A DNA stretch of 64,000 nucleotides from positions 105,708 to 169,707 of the forward strand of contig CBDCFC010000047.1 of assembly GCA_965215945.1 (NCBI GenBank), read 5' to 3'. Source of the stretch: JAHEKD01 sp965215945. Its GTDB lineage: Bacteria; Pseudomonadota; Gammaproteobacteria; Arenicellales; JAHEKD01. Positions within the stretch are counted from its first letter, which is position 1. Every line of letters begins with the position of its first letter. Below are positions 9,394 through 18,937 of the stretch, in pieces. The position numbers and the translations under genes were made by a program. Under the pieces are notes generated by a model. It was given only the letters and a program-made list of their open reading frames with translations, did no database searches and was not told the origin of the DNA.

Positions 9394-10684
9394 GCGTTTG
9401 GTCTTCGATATTTAGAAGGCGATTAGCCTTAAATTTTATAATAGGCAGCTGTTTTCCGATCCAGGAAAAAATTCCTTTTTGTTCAATATATTCTGCATAG
9501 GCAATATAATCAGGATCCCAGGAAAGATGGCGTTCCTCAGTTCTAGCACGCATGAAGTAAACAAAGTTTACTAACAGCAATAACAAACTATGCTTGATTG
9601 CTTCTTGTGGTCCGACTGTGGACAAAAATGGCAGAGAAATCAGCCACCAGGACAAATTTTTACTTATATAAGCAGGGTGTTTACAATATTTATATGGGCC
9701 GTTTGTTAATATTCCTCTATGAGTCAGGTTTGAGAAACGAATTCCAAAAGGTATCGTTGCCCAGACATAAATGCCGGTGAGTAAAAGAATTAGTACCCCA
9801 CACACTGAATATAGAATAGGGAAATTTGCTAACCAACCTGACCATGATTCTGTATGGTAGGCAAGGTATTTCTCCTCAAAAAACGGCCAAAAAGGTGTAT
9901 AACACTGAAGTGCCACAAACCATCCCAAAAAGGTCGGTTCAGTAGAACGTATATGTGAGTCAAATACCCGTAAAGTCAGAATGTAGCCAACAGTGACGAT
10001 AAGTAAATCAATATAGAACAACAAACTAAATGTAGTATCAAAAAAAATCTTGAAGCTGGTGAAAATAGTTGAAATATCAGCAGACTGAAAAAACAAAACT
10101 TTTTTATAAAACCAACCAAACATAAGTGGCAGGAAAAAGATTTTTACCAGCCAACCCAAACAATGTTGCAATATTTCATTGAATCGGACAGCCTCAAAAT
10201 CTAAGAGGCAAAGTTTACCCATCTGCCAATAACTGTCATGAGGTTCTTCCATGAATCTATCGACTATCAAAAAATAAGGAATTGATAGTAAGGCTAGAAC
10301 TGGTAAACCTACTCTCAGAAGTGTGTAATAGGGGTGATAAAAAAGTCTGTCATATTCGGAAAACAACCAATAAATCATGCCGCCTAATGCTAATGTGAAA
10401 TAAAGCCCAAGCAATTTAATGACTACTCTTTTAATGTTAAAAGACCTTGGAGGATTAGCAAAACTCAAGCCGGTTGATTTATTGTTATAGGTTTTAAGAC
10501 AAAACCATTCCAGAATAATAACCGGTATGGCATATGTTGACAGACATATGATTGCTAACGTAAACGGTGATAAAGAAGGTTTTAGTAAATTTACAGCTAA
10601 CAACACGAATAATGATAGGCATAATCCCGTGGAATTGATCCACATTTTGGTTGCTGACTCGGGAAGAGTACAAGAATCATTCAT
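9362..10684 (-). CDS. Membrane protein with isoprenylcysteine carboxyl methyltransferase-like C terminus
   Basis: A 440-residue, strongly hydrophobic protein with about nine to eleven predicted membrane spans. The segment near residue 330, RGILTNGPYKYCKHPAYISK, matches the SAM-binding core of the ICMT/phospholipid methyltransferase (PEMT/NnrU) superfamily, and an E-E pair (RTEERHL) with DPDYIAYAEYI follows, as in that family. The long N-terminal membrane region (about 300 residues) is larger than in ordinary ICMT proteins. The substrate is unknown; lipid or small-molecule methylation is the generic expectation. It is convergent with dnaJ and shares 32 bases with it. Confidence 0.65.
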   Translation of the reverse strand: MNDSCTLPESATKMWINSTGLCLSLFVLLAVNLLKPSLSPFTLAIICLSTYAIPVIILEWFCLKTYNNKSTGLSFANPPRSFNIKRVVIKLLGLYFTLALGGMIYWLFSEYDRLFYHPYYTLLRVGLPVLALLSIPYFLIVDRFMEEPHDSYWQMGKLCLLDFEAVRFNEILQHCLGWLVKIFFLPLMFGWFYKKVLFFQSADISTIFTSFKIFFDTTFSLLFYIDLLIVTVGYILTLRVFDSHIRSTEPTFLGWFVALQCYTPFWPFFEEKYLAYHTESWSGWLANFPILYSVCGVLILLLTGIYVWATIPFGIRFSNLTHRGILTNGPYKYCKHPAYISKNLSWWLISLPFLSTVGPQEAIKHSLLLLLVNFVYFMRARTEERHLSWDPDYIAYAEYIEQKGIFSWIGKQLPIIKFKANRLLNIEDQTPKSPNHRKTI

Positions 10685-10983
10685 CTGATTGACGTTGTTT
10701 GGTCGCTTTATTGTTAATTAAATTGGCCAAATCTATCATATGTTATAGGTCTTGGGTACGTATCCGGTTTTAAACATTGAGTCAAATACCATTCAGCTTA
10801 CGCGATTTATGGCTAAATAAAGATGATAACGATTAGATCTTGACATTAGCCAATTCATTGTTGCGTGGGAGTTTGTGCCATGTTTATGCGAAATTTTACA
10901 AGTGTAGGCAAATGAATACTAAAAATCTGTTAACACGAAGAAGTTAAGGTTAAAATCGCTGCATTATTTTTTGAGAGCTTGTG
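10685..10983. other. Intergenic region upstream of rmlC
   Basis: About 300 bases between the divergent membrane methyltransferase gene and rmlC. No gene, RNA or clear repeat was recognised. It is AT-rich and should hold promoters for both flanking genes, but no convincing -35/-10 pair was identified by eye. Confidence 0.4.
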
Positions 10984-11517
10984 ATGCAGATTGAGCAAAC
11001 CGATCTTGAAGGTGTGCTGTTGGTAAAACCCACGGTACATGGGGATGACAGGGGATTTTTTATGGAGACATATCACGCCGAAAAGTTTGCTGAATTGGGT
11101 TTGCCGACCAAATATGTTCAAGATAACCATTCCCGTTCATCCAAAGGTATTTTAAGAGGGTTGCATTTTCAGTTTCCAAGTTGGCAGGGTAAGTTGGTGC
11201 GGGTAACCAAGGGTGAAATCTTTGATGTGGCGGTTGACGTGCGCCGTGAATCGGCGAATTTTGGCCGTTGGTATGGCACCTACCTTTCAGAAGAAAATAA
11301 ACATCAGCTATATGTACCGGAAGGTTTTGCGCACGGTTTTTGTGTGACCAGTGATGTGGCTGATGTCATCTATAAATGTACTTCTGTTTATAACTCCAGC
11401 GAAGATTTTTCTTTGAGCTGGAATGATCCTCAAATTGGTATCGACTGGCCTATTGAAAACCCTGTGCTTTCACAAAAAGATCAAAACGCCATGTCATTAG
11501 ATGATTTGGATTTTTAA
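10984..11517 (+). CDS. rmlC: dTDP-4-dehydrorhamnose 3,5-epimerase
   Basis: Epimerase of the dTDP-L-rhamnose pathway, 177 residues with a cupin fold. Seen in the sequence: DDRGFFMETYH, QDNHSRSSKGILRGLHFQ (with the catalytic-region His) and YVPEGFAHGFCV. Length is normal. GTG 10981 directly precedes ATG 10984; ATG is preferred, with GAGAG about 10 bases upstream. Its stop TAA is followed at once by the rmlD ATG. RmlA and RmlB are not in this window, so the complete pathway must be completed elsewhere. Confidence 0.94.
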   Translation: MQIEQTDLEGVLLVKPTVHGDDRGFFMETYHAEKFAELGLPTKYVQDNHSRSSKGILRGLHFQFPSWQGKLVRVTKGEIFDVAVDVRRESANFGRWYGTYLSEENKHQLYVPEGFAHGFCVTSDVADVIYKCTSVYNSSEDFSLSWNDPQIGIDWPIENPVLSQKDQNAMSLDDLDF

Positions 11518-12372
11518 ATGAAGCTATTAATTCTCGGTGCAAATGGTCAGGTTGGCTATGAATTAGCACAATACTGTGATAATGCGGTGGCATTGACTCG
11601 TGAACAGGTTGACTTCTCTACCCCTGGACTTATTACCAAGGCTATCGATCAACATCAACCTGATGTTGTCATCAATGCGGTCGCTTATACAGCAGTTGAT
11701 AAAGCCGAAACGGAGCCGTCGTTAGCGATGTTAATCAACGCAGTAGCGGTACAGGAACTAGCCAGAGTCTGCAAACAGCATGATGCCTGGTGTGTGCATT
11801 ATTCAACCGATTATGTGTTTGATGGTACTAGCAATCAGCCTTATAAGGAATCTGACCTTGTTAAACCGCTTGGCATATATGGCATGACTAAATTTGCCGG
11901 GGAAGTATTTTTGCAGCAGGAAAGCGAAAAGTACATTATCCTCAGAACCAGCTGGGTATATTCCTGGCGTGGAGTAAATTTCGTTAAAACCATGTTGAGA
12001 CTCGCAGATGAAAAAGAGGAACTAAATATTGTCAATGATCAGCAGGGTTGTCCGACCTATGCCGTGGATATTGCCCAGGCAACTAAAAAAGTGATAGAGA
12101 GCCTGGGTAACGATAATAATTTAAGTGGCGTTTATCATTTGACTGGTTCGCAACATGCAACCTGGTATGACTTTGCGAAAAGCATCTTTTCTCAAGTGGA
12201 AAAATCAATCAAAGTAAACCCAATTCCCAGCAGTCAATTTCCAACTCTGGCCAAACGTCCGGAATATTCCATTCTTGATAATGAAAAGTTGCAAAAAACG
12301 TTTGGTCTGACAGTGCCGGGCTATGATCAATCTCTCCAACACTGCTTGGATCGAATTGCCCTTGCTAAATAG
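11518..12372 (+). CDS. rmlD: dTDP-4-dehydrorhamnose reductase
   Basis: NADPH-dependent reductase producing dTDP-L-rhamnose, a short-chain dehydrogenase-type fold of 284 residues. It shows the N-terminal nucleotide-binding motif LILGANGQVGYEL, the INAVAYTAVDKAE segment, the STDYVFDG motif and the catalytic YGMTKFAGE (YxxxK). It directly abuts rmlC and overlaps the start of the helicase reading frame, suggesting one transcription unit rmlC-rmlD-helicase-tsaB. Confidence 0.95.
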   Translation: MKLLILGANGQVGYELAQYCDNAVALTREQVDFSTPGLITKAIDQHQPDVVINAVAYTAVDKAETEPSLAMLINAVAVQELARVCKQHDAWCVHYSTDYVFDGTSNQPYKESDLVKPLGIYGMTKFAGEVFLQQESEKYIILRTSWVYSWRGVNFVKTMLRLADEKEELNIVNDQQGCPTYAVDIAQATKKVIESLGNDNNLSGVYHLTGSQHATWYDFAKSIFSQVEKSIKVNPIPSSQFPTLAKRPEYSILDNEKLQKTFGLTVPGYDQSLQHCLDRIALAK

Positions 12373-14296
12373 CTTTAATTTATTAGGTCCGCATGGACCG
12401 TTTTCTCTAGCACTCGATAATTTCAGGCCTCGTTACCAGCAACAGGAAATGACGGCTTGTATTGAGGCGCTGATTGATGACGGTGAAGGTGTGTTTGTGG
12501 CCGAATCACCAACTGGAACAGGTAAAACACTGGCTTATTTAGTGCCGGTTATTGCTTCTGACAAAACGGCAATTATTTCGACAGCGACACGGCATTTACA
12601 GGATCAGATTTTTTATAAAGACATTCCGCTTGCTTTTGATGCCTTAGATATAAAAAAGAAAATCTGCTTGTTAAAAGGGCGAAGTAATTATCTATGTCTA
12701 CATCGTTTGCATACCCAGGCCAGTATTGAAGTAGGTAAGAATAAAAAACTTCATAATCAATATGTTGCTGTTTGTGAGTGGAGTAACCAAACCGCAACGG
12801 GTGATATTAATGATATTGATCAGTTAGAAGAGACTTCCACACTAAGGCCGTTAATCACGTCGACTAGTGATAATTGTCTGGGTACAGAATGTGGTCACTT
12901 TGAGGGTTGTTTTGTGCGCAAAGCCAGACTAAAGGCGCTCGATGCAGATATTGTAGTTGTTAATCATCATTTATATTTGGCTAACTTGATTCTAAAACAG
13001 GATGGATTCGGTCAATTATTGCCTGAAACAGATGTGTTGATTTTTGATGAAGCTCATGCATTACCAGATACAGCATCGTTACAGCTGAGCCGGAGCATAT
13101 CATCCCGGCAAATTGCCCAGCTTATTGGTGATTTGAATTCAAAATTGGTACTCGAATCAGTTTCGATTGATGAATTATTCGAAACACAACAGCAATTGGA
13201 CAAACAACTTATGGTTGTGGTCAGGTTGTTTGGTAAACCAATTAAGCAAGACGCAGAGACTTTGTTTGATAACGAAAATATAAAATCTAATTTCAAAATA
13301 TTGCTGGATCTGCTTGAAAAATTAACGACTCAGCTTAAATCCTATACAGATGAAAAAGAATACGATTTACTATATCAACGGTCACTGGCAATCAGTGAGC
13401 TGTTAGGTGAGTGTTTGTTTTTGGAACACGAAAAAGATAAATTCTTCTGCTGGATTGATGCAACCAATATGCGTTTTGTCTTAAATCAAACGCCACTTCG
13501 ATTAGATGAATTTGGTGAGCGACTATCTGATCCTTCGGAGCCGGTAACGGTATTGGTCTCCGCGACTTTGTCTTCATCTGGTGATTTCAGTTATTTTTCT
13601 AACCAACTTTCCTTATTTCAGATTAAGTCAAAATCATGGCCCTCACCGTTTGATTTTAAGCGGCAATGTCGATTGTATTTGCCTGATAATCTACCGGATC
13701 CGCGAGCTCCTCAGTTTGCGGAACAACTGTTAAATTCGGCTGTCAATCTGATTGAAGTTTGTAAAGGCCGTACTTTCTTTTTGTTTACTTCCCATCAGGC
13801 GATGGAAAGCACCTACCCCAAAATTATAGATCTGATTGATTACCCGGTGTTAAAACAGGGTCAGCGATCAAAACAAGAGTTGATCAGTCAATTCAATCAA
13901 TTAGGTAATACGGTATTACTCGGAACTAGCAGTTTCTGGGAGGGGGTGGATGTAAAAGGGCCTAATCTGTCATGTGTCATAATCGACAAACTCCCATTTG
14001 CCAGCCCTGATGATCCCGTATTAAAGGCAAGACTGAAGCGAATGGAGCAAAATCAACAAAACCCATTCTTGCATTTTCAGTTGCCGCAAATGATTATTGC
14101 ATTAAAACAAGGTATCGGCCGCTTAATTCGCGATGAGAGCGATATAGGTATCATTATGATAGGAGATTCAAGACTTAAAACAAAAAGCTATGGTAAACGA
14201 GTTTTGAATGCTTTGCCCGCTATCCCAATTACTTCTGATTGGGAAGAAGTAGAATCTTTCGCACGCAGTTTTAGAAATGAAAATTCTTGCCATTGA
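12323..14296 (+). CDS. XPD/DinG-family ATP-dependent DNA helicase (YoaA-like)
   Basis: Superfamily 2 helicase of up to 657 residues. Motif I is SPTGTGKT near residue 62, DEAH is visible as DEAHALP, and the motif VI region is GIGRLIRDESD. Between motifs Ia and II four Cys residues (in SNYLCLHRL and DNCLGTECGHFEGCF) are placed as in the XPD/DinG/YoaA iron-sulfur cluster. The family acts on replication or repair intermediates. The ATG at 12323 overlaps rmlD by 50 bases; a TTG at 12356 with GGA five bases upstream would begin nearer the conserved LLGPHGP segment. Its end overlaps tsaB by 20 bases, a common gammaproteobacterial neighbour. Confidence 0.88.
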   Translation: MINLSNTAWIELPLLNSFNLLGPHGPFSLALDNFRPRYQQQEMTACIEALIDDGEGVFVAESPTGTGKTLAYLVPVIASDKTAIISTATRHLQDQIFYKDIPLAFDALDIKKKICLLKGRSNYLCLHRLHTQASIEVGKNKKLHNQYVAVCEWSNQTATGDINDIDQLEETSTLRPLITSTSDNCLGTECGHFEGCFVRKARLKALDADIVVVNHHLYLANLILKQDGFGQLLPETDVLIFDEAHALPDTASLQLSRSISSRQIAQLIGDLNSKLVLESVSIDELFETQQQLDKQLMVVVRLFGKPIKQDAETLFDNENIKSNFKILLDLLEKLTTQLKSYTDEKEYDLLYQRSLAISELLGECLFLEHEKDKFFCWIDATNMRFVLNQTPLRLDEFGERLSDPSEPVTVLVSATLSSSGDFSYFSNQLSLFQIKSKSWPSPFDFKRQCRLYLPDNLPDPRAPQFAEQLLNSAVNLIEVCKGRTFFLFTSHQAMESTYPKIIDLIDYPVLKQGQRSKQELISQFNQLGNTVLLGTSSFWEGVDVKGPNLSCVIIDKLPFASPDDPVLKARLKRMEQNQQNPFLHFQLPQMIIALKQGIGRLIRDESDIGIIMIGDSRLKTKSYGKRVLNALPAIPITSDWEEVESFARSFRNENSCH

Positions 14297-14936
14297 AACC
14301 TCGAGTCAGGCCTGTTCTGTGGCCTTGAGTTTTAATGATCAGATTAATCAGAAACACGAAATTCTGAATAATCAACATTCACAGTATTTGCTTTCTTTTA
14401 TAGATGATTTATTGTCAGAGTCATCCATCACCAAATCAGAGTTGGATTTAATTGCCGTGGGCAACGGTCCAGGGTCATTTACCGGTCTTAGGCTTGGCCT
14501 GGGAGTAGCACAAGGCCTTGCTTATGGATTAAATAAACCGCTGATGGCAGTATCATCTTTGTTATCGGTCGCTGCACAATCAGATCAACAATACTTGTTA
14601 GTTGCAACTGATGCACGAATGAATGAGGTGTATTGGCAGTGCCTGGAAAAACAAGGGAATGCTAATTATATCGAACTAACAAAACCAAACTTGAATAAGC
14701 CTGCGGAGTTATCGTTGCCTGAAATTAAAGGTTCCTGGCATGGAATCGGCAGCGGCTGGGACATGTATTTTGACCAGCTACAAGCTTATTTGGATAATCC
14801 TGATGATTATATAGCCAACATCTTACCCCAGGCTGGTACGGTGGTTCAGATTGCACACCGGCTAGTTGAACATGGGAAAGTGGATCAAAATCAGCTGGTG
14901 TTGCCGGTTTATATCAGAAATCAGATAGCTGGTTGA
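14277..14936 (+). CDS. tsaB: tRNA t6A biosynthesis protein TsaB
   Basis: Partner and dimerisation platform of TsaD in forming N6-threonylcarbamoyladenosine at tRNA position 37. The protein starts MKILAIETSSQACSVALS and has the GNGPGSFTGLRLGLGVAQGL motif near residue 63, both characteristic of the YeaZ/TsaB branch of the ASKHA fold. Length 219 is normal. It overlaps the preceding helicase gene by 20 bases and is convergent with the next gene. Confidence 0.94.
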   Translation: MKILAIETSSQACSVALSFNDQINQKHEILNNQHSQYLLSFIDDLLSESSITKSELDLIAVGNGPGSFTGLRLGLGVAQGLAYGLNKPLMAVSSLLSVAAQSDQQYLLVATDARMNEVYWQCLEKQGNANYIELTKPNLNKPAELSLPEIKGSWHGIGSGWDMYFDQLQAYLDNPDDYIANILPQAGTVVQIAHRLVEHGKVDQNQLVLPVYIRNQIAG

Positions 14937-14942
14937 TTCAAC

Positions 14943-15395
14943 TTAGCAAAGCACGTTAAATGTACCACTGGCGACTTTCTGGCTGTCAATCCTTAGTTCG
15001 ATATCCCAGTCACCAATAAATTCATCCATACCGATGGAATCATCAATAAAACTCAACAATGCTGCACCTGTTGCCTTATGCAATTTCAACCAGGCCCAAC
15101 CAAATGCCTTGCCTTCCACCGGAAAAAGGCTGACAGGGGTTTGTTCTTGTATTTCTCCCGCAGGATTGCGCCATATAACTGTCGCTTCGACTGGTTCATC
15201 GGCGAGATTCGAAGCATTAATAATCGAATAGATCTGGCTGGAGCAATCAAATCGTTCTTGCTGCGTTTTTATCGGGATGCCATTGGTTTGTTGTGAAGAA
15301 AAACTTAGAAGATATTCAGATTTTGGTGTGGCCAAACCGTTAACCGTGATTCCAGTCCACAGAATAATCAAACAAGTTATTCTAATTAACATCAT
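14943..15395 (-). CDS. Exported protein of unknown function
   Basis: A 150-residue protein with a typical Sec signal peptide (hydrophobic residues 3-20, cleavage probably after NGLA or LATP). The mature part looks beta-rich with two cysteines, one near residue 50 (RFDCSSQ) and one at the very C terminus (FNVLC), which could form a disulfide. The pattern of short strands such as VEATVIWRNPAGEIQ suggests an immunoglobulin-like or small beta-sandwich fold. I do not recognise a named family. A second ATG directly follows the first. It is not obviously cotranscribed with the lipoprotein 66 bases upstream. Confidence 0.6.
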   Translation of the reverse strand: MMLIRITCLIILWTGITVNGLATPKSEYLLSFSSQQTNGIPIKTQQERFDCSSQIYSIINASNLADEPVEATVIWRNPAGEIQEQTPVSLFPVEGKAFGWAWLKLHKATGAALLSFIDDSIGMDEFIGDWDIELRIDSQKVASGTFNVLC

Positions 15396-15460
15396 TGTTT
15401 TCCCATTAAAAATTGACGGGTAAGTTAATGGGACAGCAATGAATTAACATAGTTTTGTAA

Positions 15461-16096
15461 CTACACTCTTTTTAAATCAAAACCACCTGAAACTGCACCA
15501 CATCTGCTATCTGGAGAATTGAAAGTACCGCTGTAACTATCGTCAGTCACACGGCCAGTCATCGTTAAGGTCTGATCTTCATTTGTAGAAATATCAAGAA
15601 CCATTTGATTACCGTTAACCGACGATTGAGCCAGCGCATCAGGGATGATAATCGATATTGCACTGCCAAAAAGCTCTTCTGGATCGAGATTATCGGCAAT
15701 TTCATTATTTTCCTCCTCGCCGCCACCGCTACCGCTTCCACTACCGCTACCGCTTCCACTACCGCTACCGCTTCCACTACCGCTACCGCTTCCACCATTA
15801 ATAGTACCCCCGGTCCAGCAGCGGTCACCACCTGTTACTACCATATTTCCAGAAATTCCACCTTGGTCAATTGCTCTATCAGTGACGGGAACAACAACAT
15901 TCAGAATAATCCGGGTACTCACTGTACGACCTTGTGAGGTGCCAAGTCTTACCTGACCATTCAGGTTGCCGGTATATTGTCCTGTTGGGATTTGCCCACT
16001 ACCGCCACTGCTGCTGGTTGAGCTGCTACAGGCGGCAATCAAAACTATAGAAGCCAAAAATGCGAATAAAGATGTGAATTTGAACTTGTTAGACAT
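15461..16096 (-). CDS. Lipoprotein with Gly-Ser repeat linker
   Basis: A 211-residue putative lipoprotein: signal peptide with lipobox ending LIAAC, then a Ser/Gly-rich stretch, a beta-rich segment, a (GS)n linker at about residues 100-124, an acidic segment (EEENNEIADNLDPEE) and a C-terminal beta-rich domain with a single Cys (SRCGAVSGGFDL). The two Cys outside the lipobox (DRCWTGG and SRCGA) could pair across the linker. The function is unknown. The repeat coding for the linker is a likely length-polymorphic site. Confidence 0.65.
   Translation of the reverse strand: MSNKFKFTSLFAFLASIVLIAACSSSTSSSGGSGQIPTGQYTGNLNGQVRLGTSQGRTVSTRIILNVVVPVTDRAIDQGGISGNMVVTGGDRCWTGGTINGGSGSGSGSGSGSGSGSGSGSGSGGGEEENNEIADNLDPEELFGSAISIIIPDALAQSSVNGNQMVLDISTNEDQTLTMTGRVTDDSYSGTFNSPDSRCGAVSGGFDLKRV
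15730..15796 (-). repeat. 18-base tandem repeat coding a Gly-Ser linker
   Basis: Three perfect copies of TACCGCTTCCACTACCGC (15730-15747, 15748-15765, 15766-15783) plus a 13-base partial copy, read on the minus strand as alternating Gly and Ser codons. Copy-number change by slipped-strand pairing would alter linker length by six residues without a frameshift. Confidence 0.9.
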
Positions 16097-16170
16097 TGTA
16101 TTTCCTCAATTTGGGCTAATTTTATCCAACTAAACAGCTCAATGCTAATAAATTGTGTGAACAAAAAGTA

Positions 16171-17418
16171 TTATTTGAAGATTCTGACCATGACAACGGC
16201 CTTTTCCTGGGTTTGTATGATCTGCATTTTTAGTCCTTCAAGTTCGAAAATTGTTCCTGTTGCTGGAATTTTTTCCATTTGCTCTAAAATTAGTCCATTC
16301 AATGTTTTGGGGCCATTTATTGGCAGAGACCAGTCCATTTTCCGATTTAATTCACGAACATTGGCATAGCCGGGAACGATTAAATTACCATCCTCTTCAA
16401 CATGAATTTCCATATCATGACCAGGAATTACTTTGGTAAAGTCACCGACAATTTCCTCAAGAATTTCTTCCACAGTAATCAATCCGGTCAACTCGCCGTA
16501 TTCATCAACTGCAAGACCGATTTGACGACGATGGACTTGAAGTTGTACCAATTGCTCTATTAATTGTGAACCCTCGGGGACAAAAAAAGGCTTTCGCATA
16601 ATGTCAATTAAACTGTCTTTGTCAAATTTATCAGTATTGATGAGGTGCAGTAATTTACGAATGTGAATTAATCCCACAATGTTGTCTAATGTACCTTCGT
16701 AAACAGGAATTTTGGTATGCGGACTATTTGAAAGCTGAATCACAATGTCGTCCCAGTCATCTTGCAGATTAATTGCCTCAATTTGTGAACGGGGCACCAT
16801 CACGTCTTCAACCGTAATATTTTCTAGCTCAAGAATACGCAACAACATTTCCTGGTGAGGCTTTGCAATGAGATTGCCGGATTCAAGCACGACCGTCCTA
16901 AGTTCTTCCGGTGAGAGGTGTTCATCTTTGCTGTCTAATGAAACACCTAATGATTGCAGTAAACCGTTACCGGCGAGATTAATCGCTTTAACAACCGGGC
17001 TGAGAATTCTTACTAAAAATTTTAAGATATAAACAGCAGGAAAGGCGATTTTTTCGGGGTTTAATGCCGCATAGGTTTTAGGCGGCACTTCTGCAAAAAC
17101 AAGGATAATAATGGTGATTAAGAACGTAGCGATAGCGATAGCGGCATCGCCGTAACTTTTAATCGCAATCACTGTGGTCACTGATGCGGCGGCCATGTTG
17201 ACTAAATTGTTTCCCAACAGTATTGTGCCAAGTAACCGGTCGGGTTTTTCTAGTAGCTCAAGTGCAGCCTGCGCACGTTTGTCTCCTGATTTCGATAATG
17301 TTTTCAGGCGATATCGATTTAGCGATACCATTGCCGTTTCAGAGCCAGAGAAAAAAGCGGACAGGAGAATAAGCAAAACCAGCAGCCCTATCAACGGCAG
17401 CAGTGTCAGCGTGTCCAA
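16171..17418 (-). CDS. corB: CNNM/CorC-family membrane protein (CorB/YfjD-like)
   Basis: A 415-residue protein of the DUF21-CBS-CorC_HlyC type. Three to four membrane spans form the CNNM (DUF21) domain in residues 1-180, with the AFFSGSETAMVSLNRYR signature; a CBS pair follows (about 200-320), with VPRSQIEAINLQ and a DEYGELTGLITVEEILEEIVGD motif; a CorC_HlyC domain ends the protein. Family members are linked to magnesium/cobalt export or resistance. It is divergent from ffh, as yfjD often is in gammaproteobacteria. Two further paralogues lie at 35.5 and 36.8 kb. Confidence 0.85.
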   Translation of the reverse strand: MDTLTLLPLIGLLVLLILLSAFFSGSETAMVSLNRYRLKTLSKSGDKRAQAALELLEKPDRLLGTILLGNNLVNMAAASVTTVIAIKSYGDAAIAIATFLITIIILVFAEVPPKTYAALNPEKIAFPAVYILKFLVRILSPVVKAINLAGNGLLQSLGVSLDSKDEHLSPEELRTVVLESGNLIAKPHQEMLLRILELENITVEDVMVPRSQIEAINLQDDWDDIVIQLSNSPHTKIPVYEGTLDNIVGLIHIRKLLHLINTDKFDKDSLIDIMRKPFFVPEGSQLIEQLVQLQVHRRQIGLAVDEYGELTGLITVEEILEEIVGDFTKVIPGHDMEIHVEEDGNLIVPGYANVRELNRKMDWSLPINGPKTLNGLILEQMEKIPATGTIFELEGLKMQIIQTQEKAVVMVRIFK

Positions 17419-17540
17419 AGTGAAGAGAATCCTCTTGTAAAATGATTGCTAAAGTTTAGCCTGCTTTTCTGCTAATGCCAATCGAGTCGCATGCCAAATA
17501 ACGTTATAATTGCTACTTATTCAGCAAACTTCTAATCACT

Positions 17541-18908
17541 ATGTTTGAACAACTCTCTGATCGATTAAATCTGACCTTGAAAAAATTAAAGGGTCAGGCG
17601 CGTATTTCTGAAGAAAATATAGCCACACCATTGCGAGAAATTCGAATGGCTTTGCTTGAAGCCGATGTGGCCTTGCCGGTTGTTCGTCAATTAATCGATA
17701 CGATTAAACAAAAAGCAGTAGGAGAGGAAGTAAAGAAAAGCTTAACACCGGGCCAGGTATTAGTTCGAGTCGTTAACGATGAGTTGACGCGACTGATGGG
17801 CAAGGAGAATGTTGAACTCGATTTATCAACACAACCGCCTGCAGTTATCTTATTGGCAGGTTTGCAAGGTGCCGGTAAAACAACAACAGCAGCCAAACTG
17901 GCGAAATTATTAAAGGATCGCAAGCAAAAGAAAGTTTTGCTGGTCAGTGCCGACGTTTATCGTCCAGCTGCGATCGAGCAGTTAAAAAAACTGGCCGCAG
18001 ATCTGCAAATAGATTTTCACCCAAGCTCCGTAGATGATAAAGCGGTGACTATTGCTCAATTGGCACTGAGAGAGGCGACAAGTCGTTTATATGACGTTTT
18101 AATTATTGATACAGCAGGTCGTTTGCACGTCGATGTTGAGATGATGGAGGAAATTCAAGCCGTCCATCATGTGGTAAAGCCAATCGAAACATTATTCGTT
18201 GTGGACAGCATGACTGGCCAGGATGCGGTCAACAGCGCTAAAGCATTTGATGAAGCACTGCCGCTCAGTGGCGTTGTGCTGACTAAGATGGATGGAGATG
18301 CCCGAGGTGGTGCAGCCTTATCAATTCGCCAAATCACTGGGAAACCAATTAAATTTATTGGTGTTGGTGAGGCGGCAGATGCTCTGGAGCCGTTTTATCC
18401 AGATCGCATTGCCTCACGTATTCTGGGTATGGGCGATGTTGTCAGTCTGGTTGAGGATGTAGAGCGCAAAGTTGATCAGGACAAGGCTCAGAAAATGGCC
18501 CGCAAACTAAAGCGCGGTAAGGTTTTCACCCTAGAAGACTTTCGTGATCAGATTCAACAGATGGAAAATATGGGTGGAATTGGTAGTATGCTGGAAAAGC
18601 TTCCCGGCGCTAGTGCCGCTCAGGCGCAAATGATGCAGCAGCAGGGTGGAAAACAGTTTTCACAAATCACTGCAATTATTAATTCAATGACACCGCAGGA
18701 ACGGCGAAAACCAGTGGTTATCAATGGCTCGCGTAAACGCCGTATCGCCAAAGGTTCGGGCACCCAAATTCAGGATGTTAATCGTTTGCTCAAGCAATTT
18801 AATCAAATGCAGAAAATGATGAAAAAAATGAAAAACAAGGGTGCCATGAAACGTATGATGCAGGGGCTCGGGGGCCGTGGCGGCATGCCTGGTGGAATGC
18901 CATTCTAG
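17541..18908 (+). CDS. ffh: Signal recognition particle protein Ffh
   Basis: GTPase subunit of the signal recognition particle, 455 residues. The N domain is followed by the G domain with AGLQGAGKTTTAAKLAK near residue 107, DTAGRL, and TKMDGDARGG. The Met-rich M domain contains GGIGSMLEKLPG and the RNA-binding SRKRRIAKGSG segment, ending in a Gly/Met-rich tail. Length is normal. It precedes rpsP-rimM-trmD-rplS, the standard gammaproteobacterial arrangement. Confidence 0.97.
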   Translation: MFEQLSDRLNLTLKKLKGQARISEENIATPLREIRMALLEADVALPVVRQLIDTIKQKAVGEEVKKSLTPGQVLVRVVNDELTRLMGKENVELDLSTQPPAVILLAGLQGAGKTTTAAKLAKLLKDRKQKKVLLVSADVYRPAAIEQLKKLAADLQIDFHPSSVDDKAVTIAQLALREATSRLYDVLIIDTAGRLHVDVEMMEEIQAVHHVVKPIETLFVVDSMTGQDAVNSAKAFDEALPLSGVVLTKMDGDARGGAALSIRQITGKPIKFIGVGEAADALEPFYPDRIASRILGMGDVVSLVEDVERKVDQDKAQKMARKLKRGKVFTLEDFRDQIQQMENMGGIGSMLEKLPGASAAQAQMMQQQGGKQFSQITAIINSMTPQERRKPVVINGSRKRRIAKGSGTQIQDVNRLLKQFNQMQKMMKKMKNKGAMKRMMQGLGGRGGMPGGMPF

Positions 18909-18937
18909 GCTTGCCGTTTTTTATATGCAAAGTTTGT

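Noticed and set aside
12407..12416. CTAGCACTC as half of a CIRCE operator
   Set aside because: It lies inside the helicase gene and there is no matching GAGTGCTAA arm nearby.
15605..15956. Overlapping open frames of about 100 residues antisense to the lipoprotein
   Set aside because: They are low-complexity products of the 18-base repeat read on the other strand, without ribosome-binding sequence or domain.
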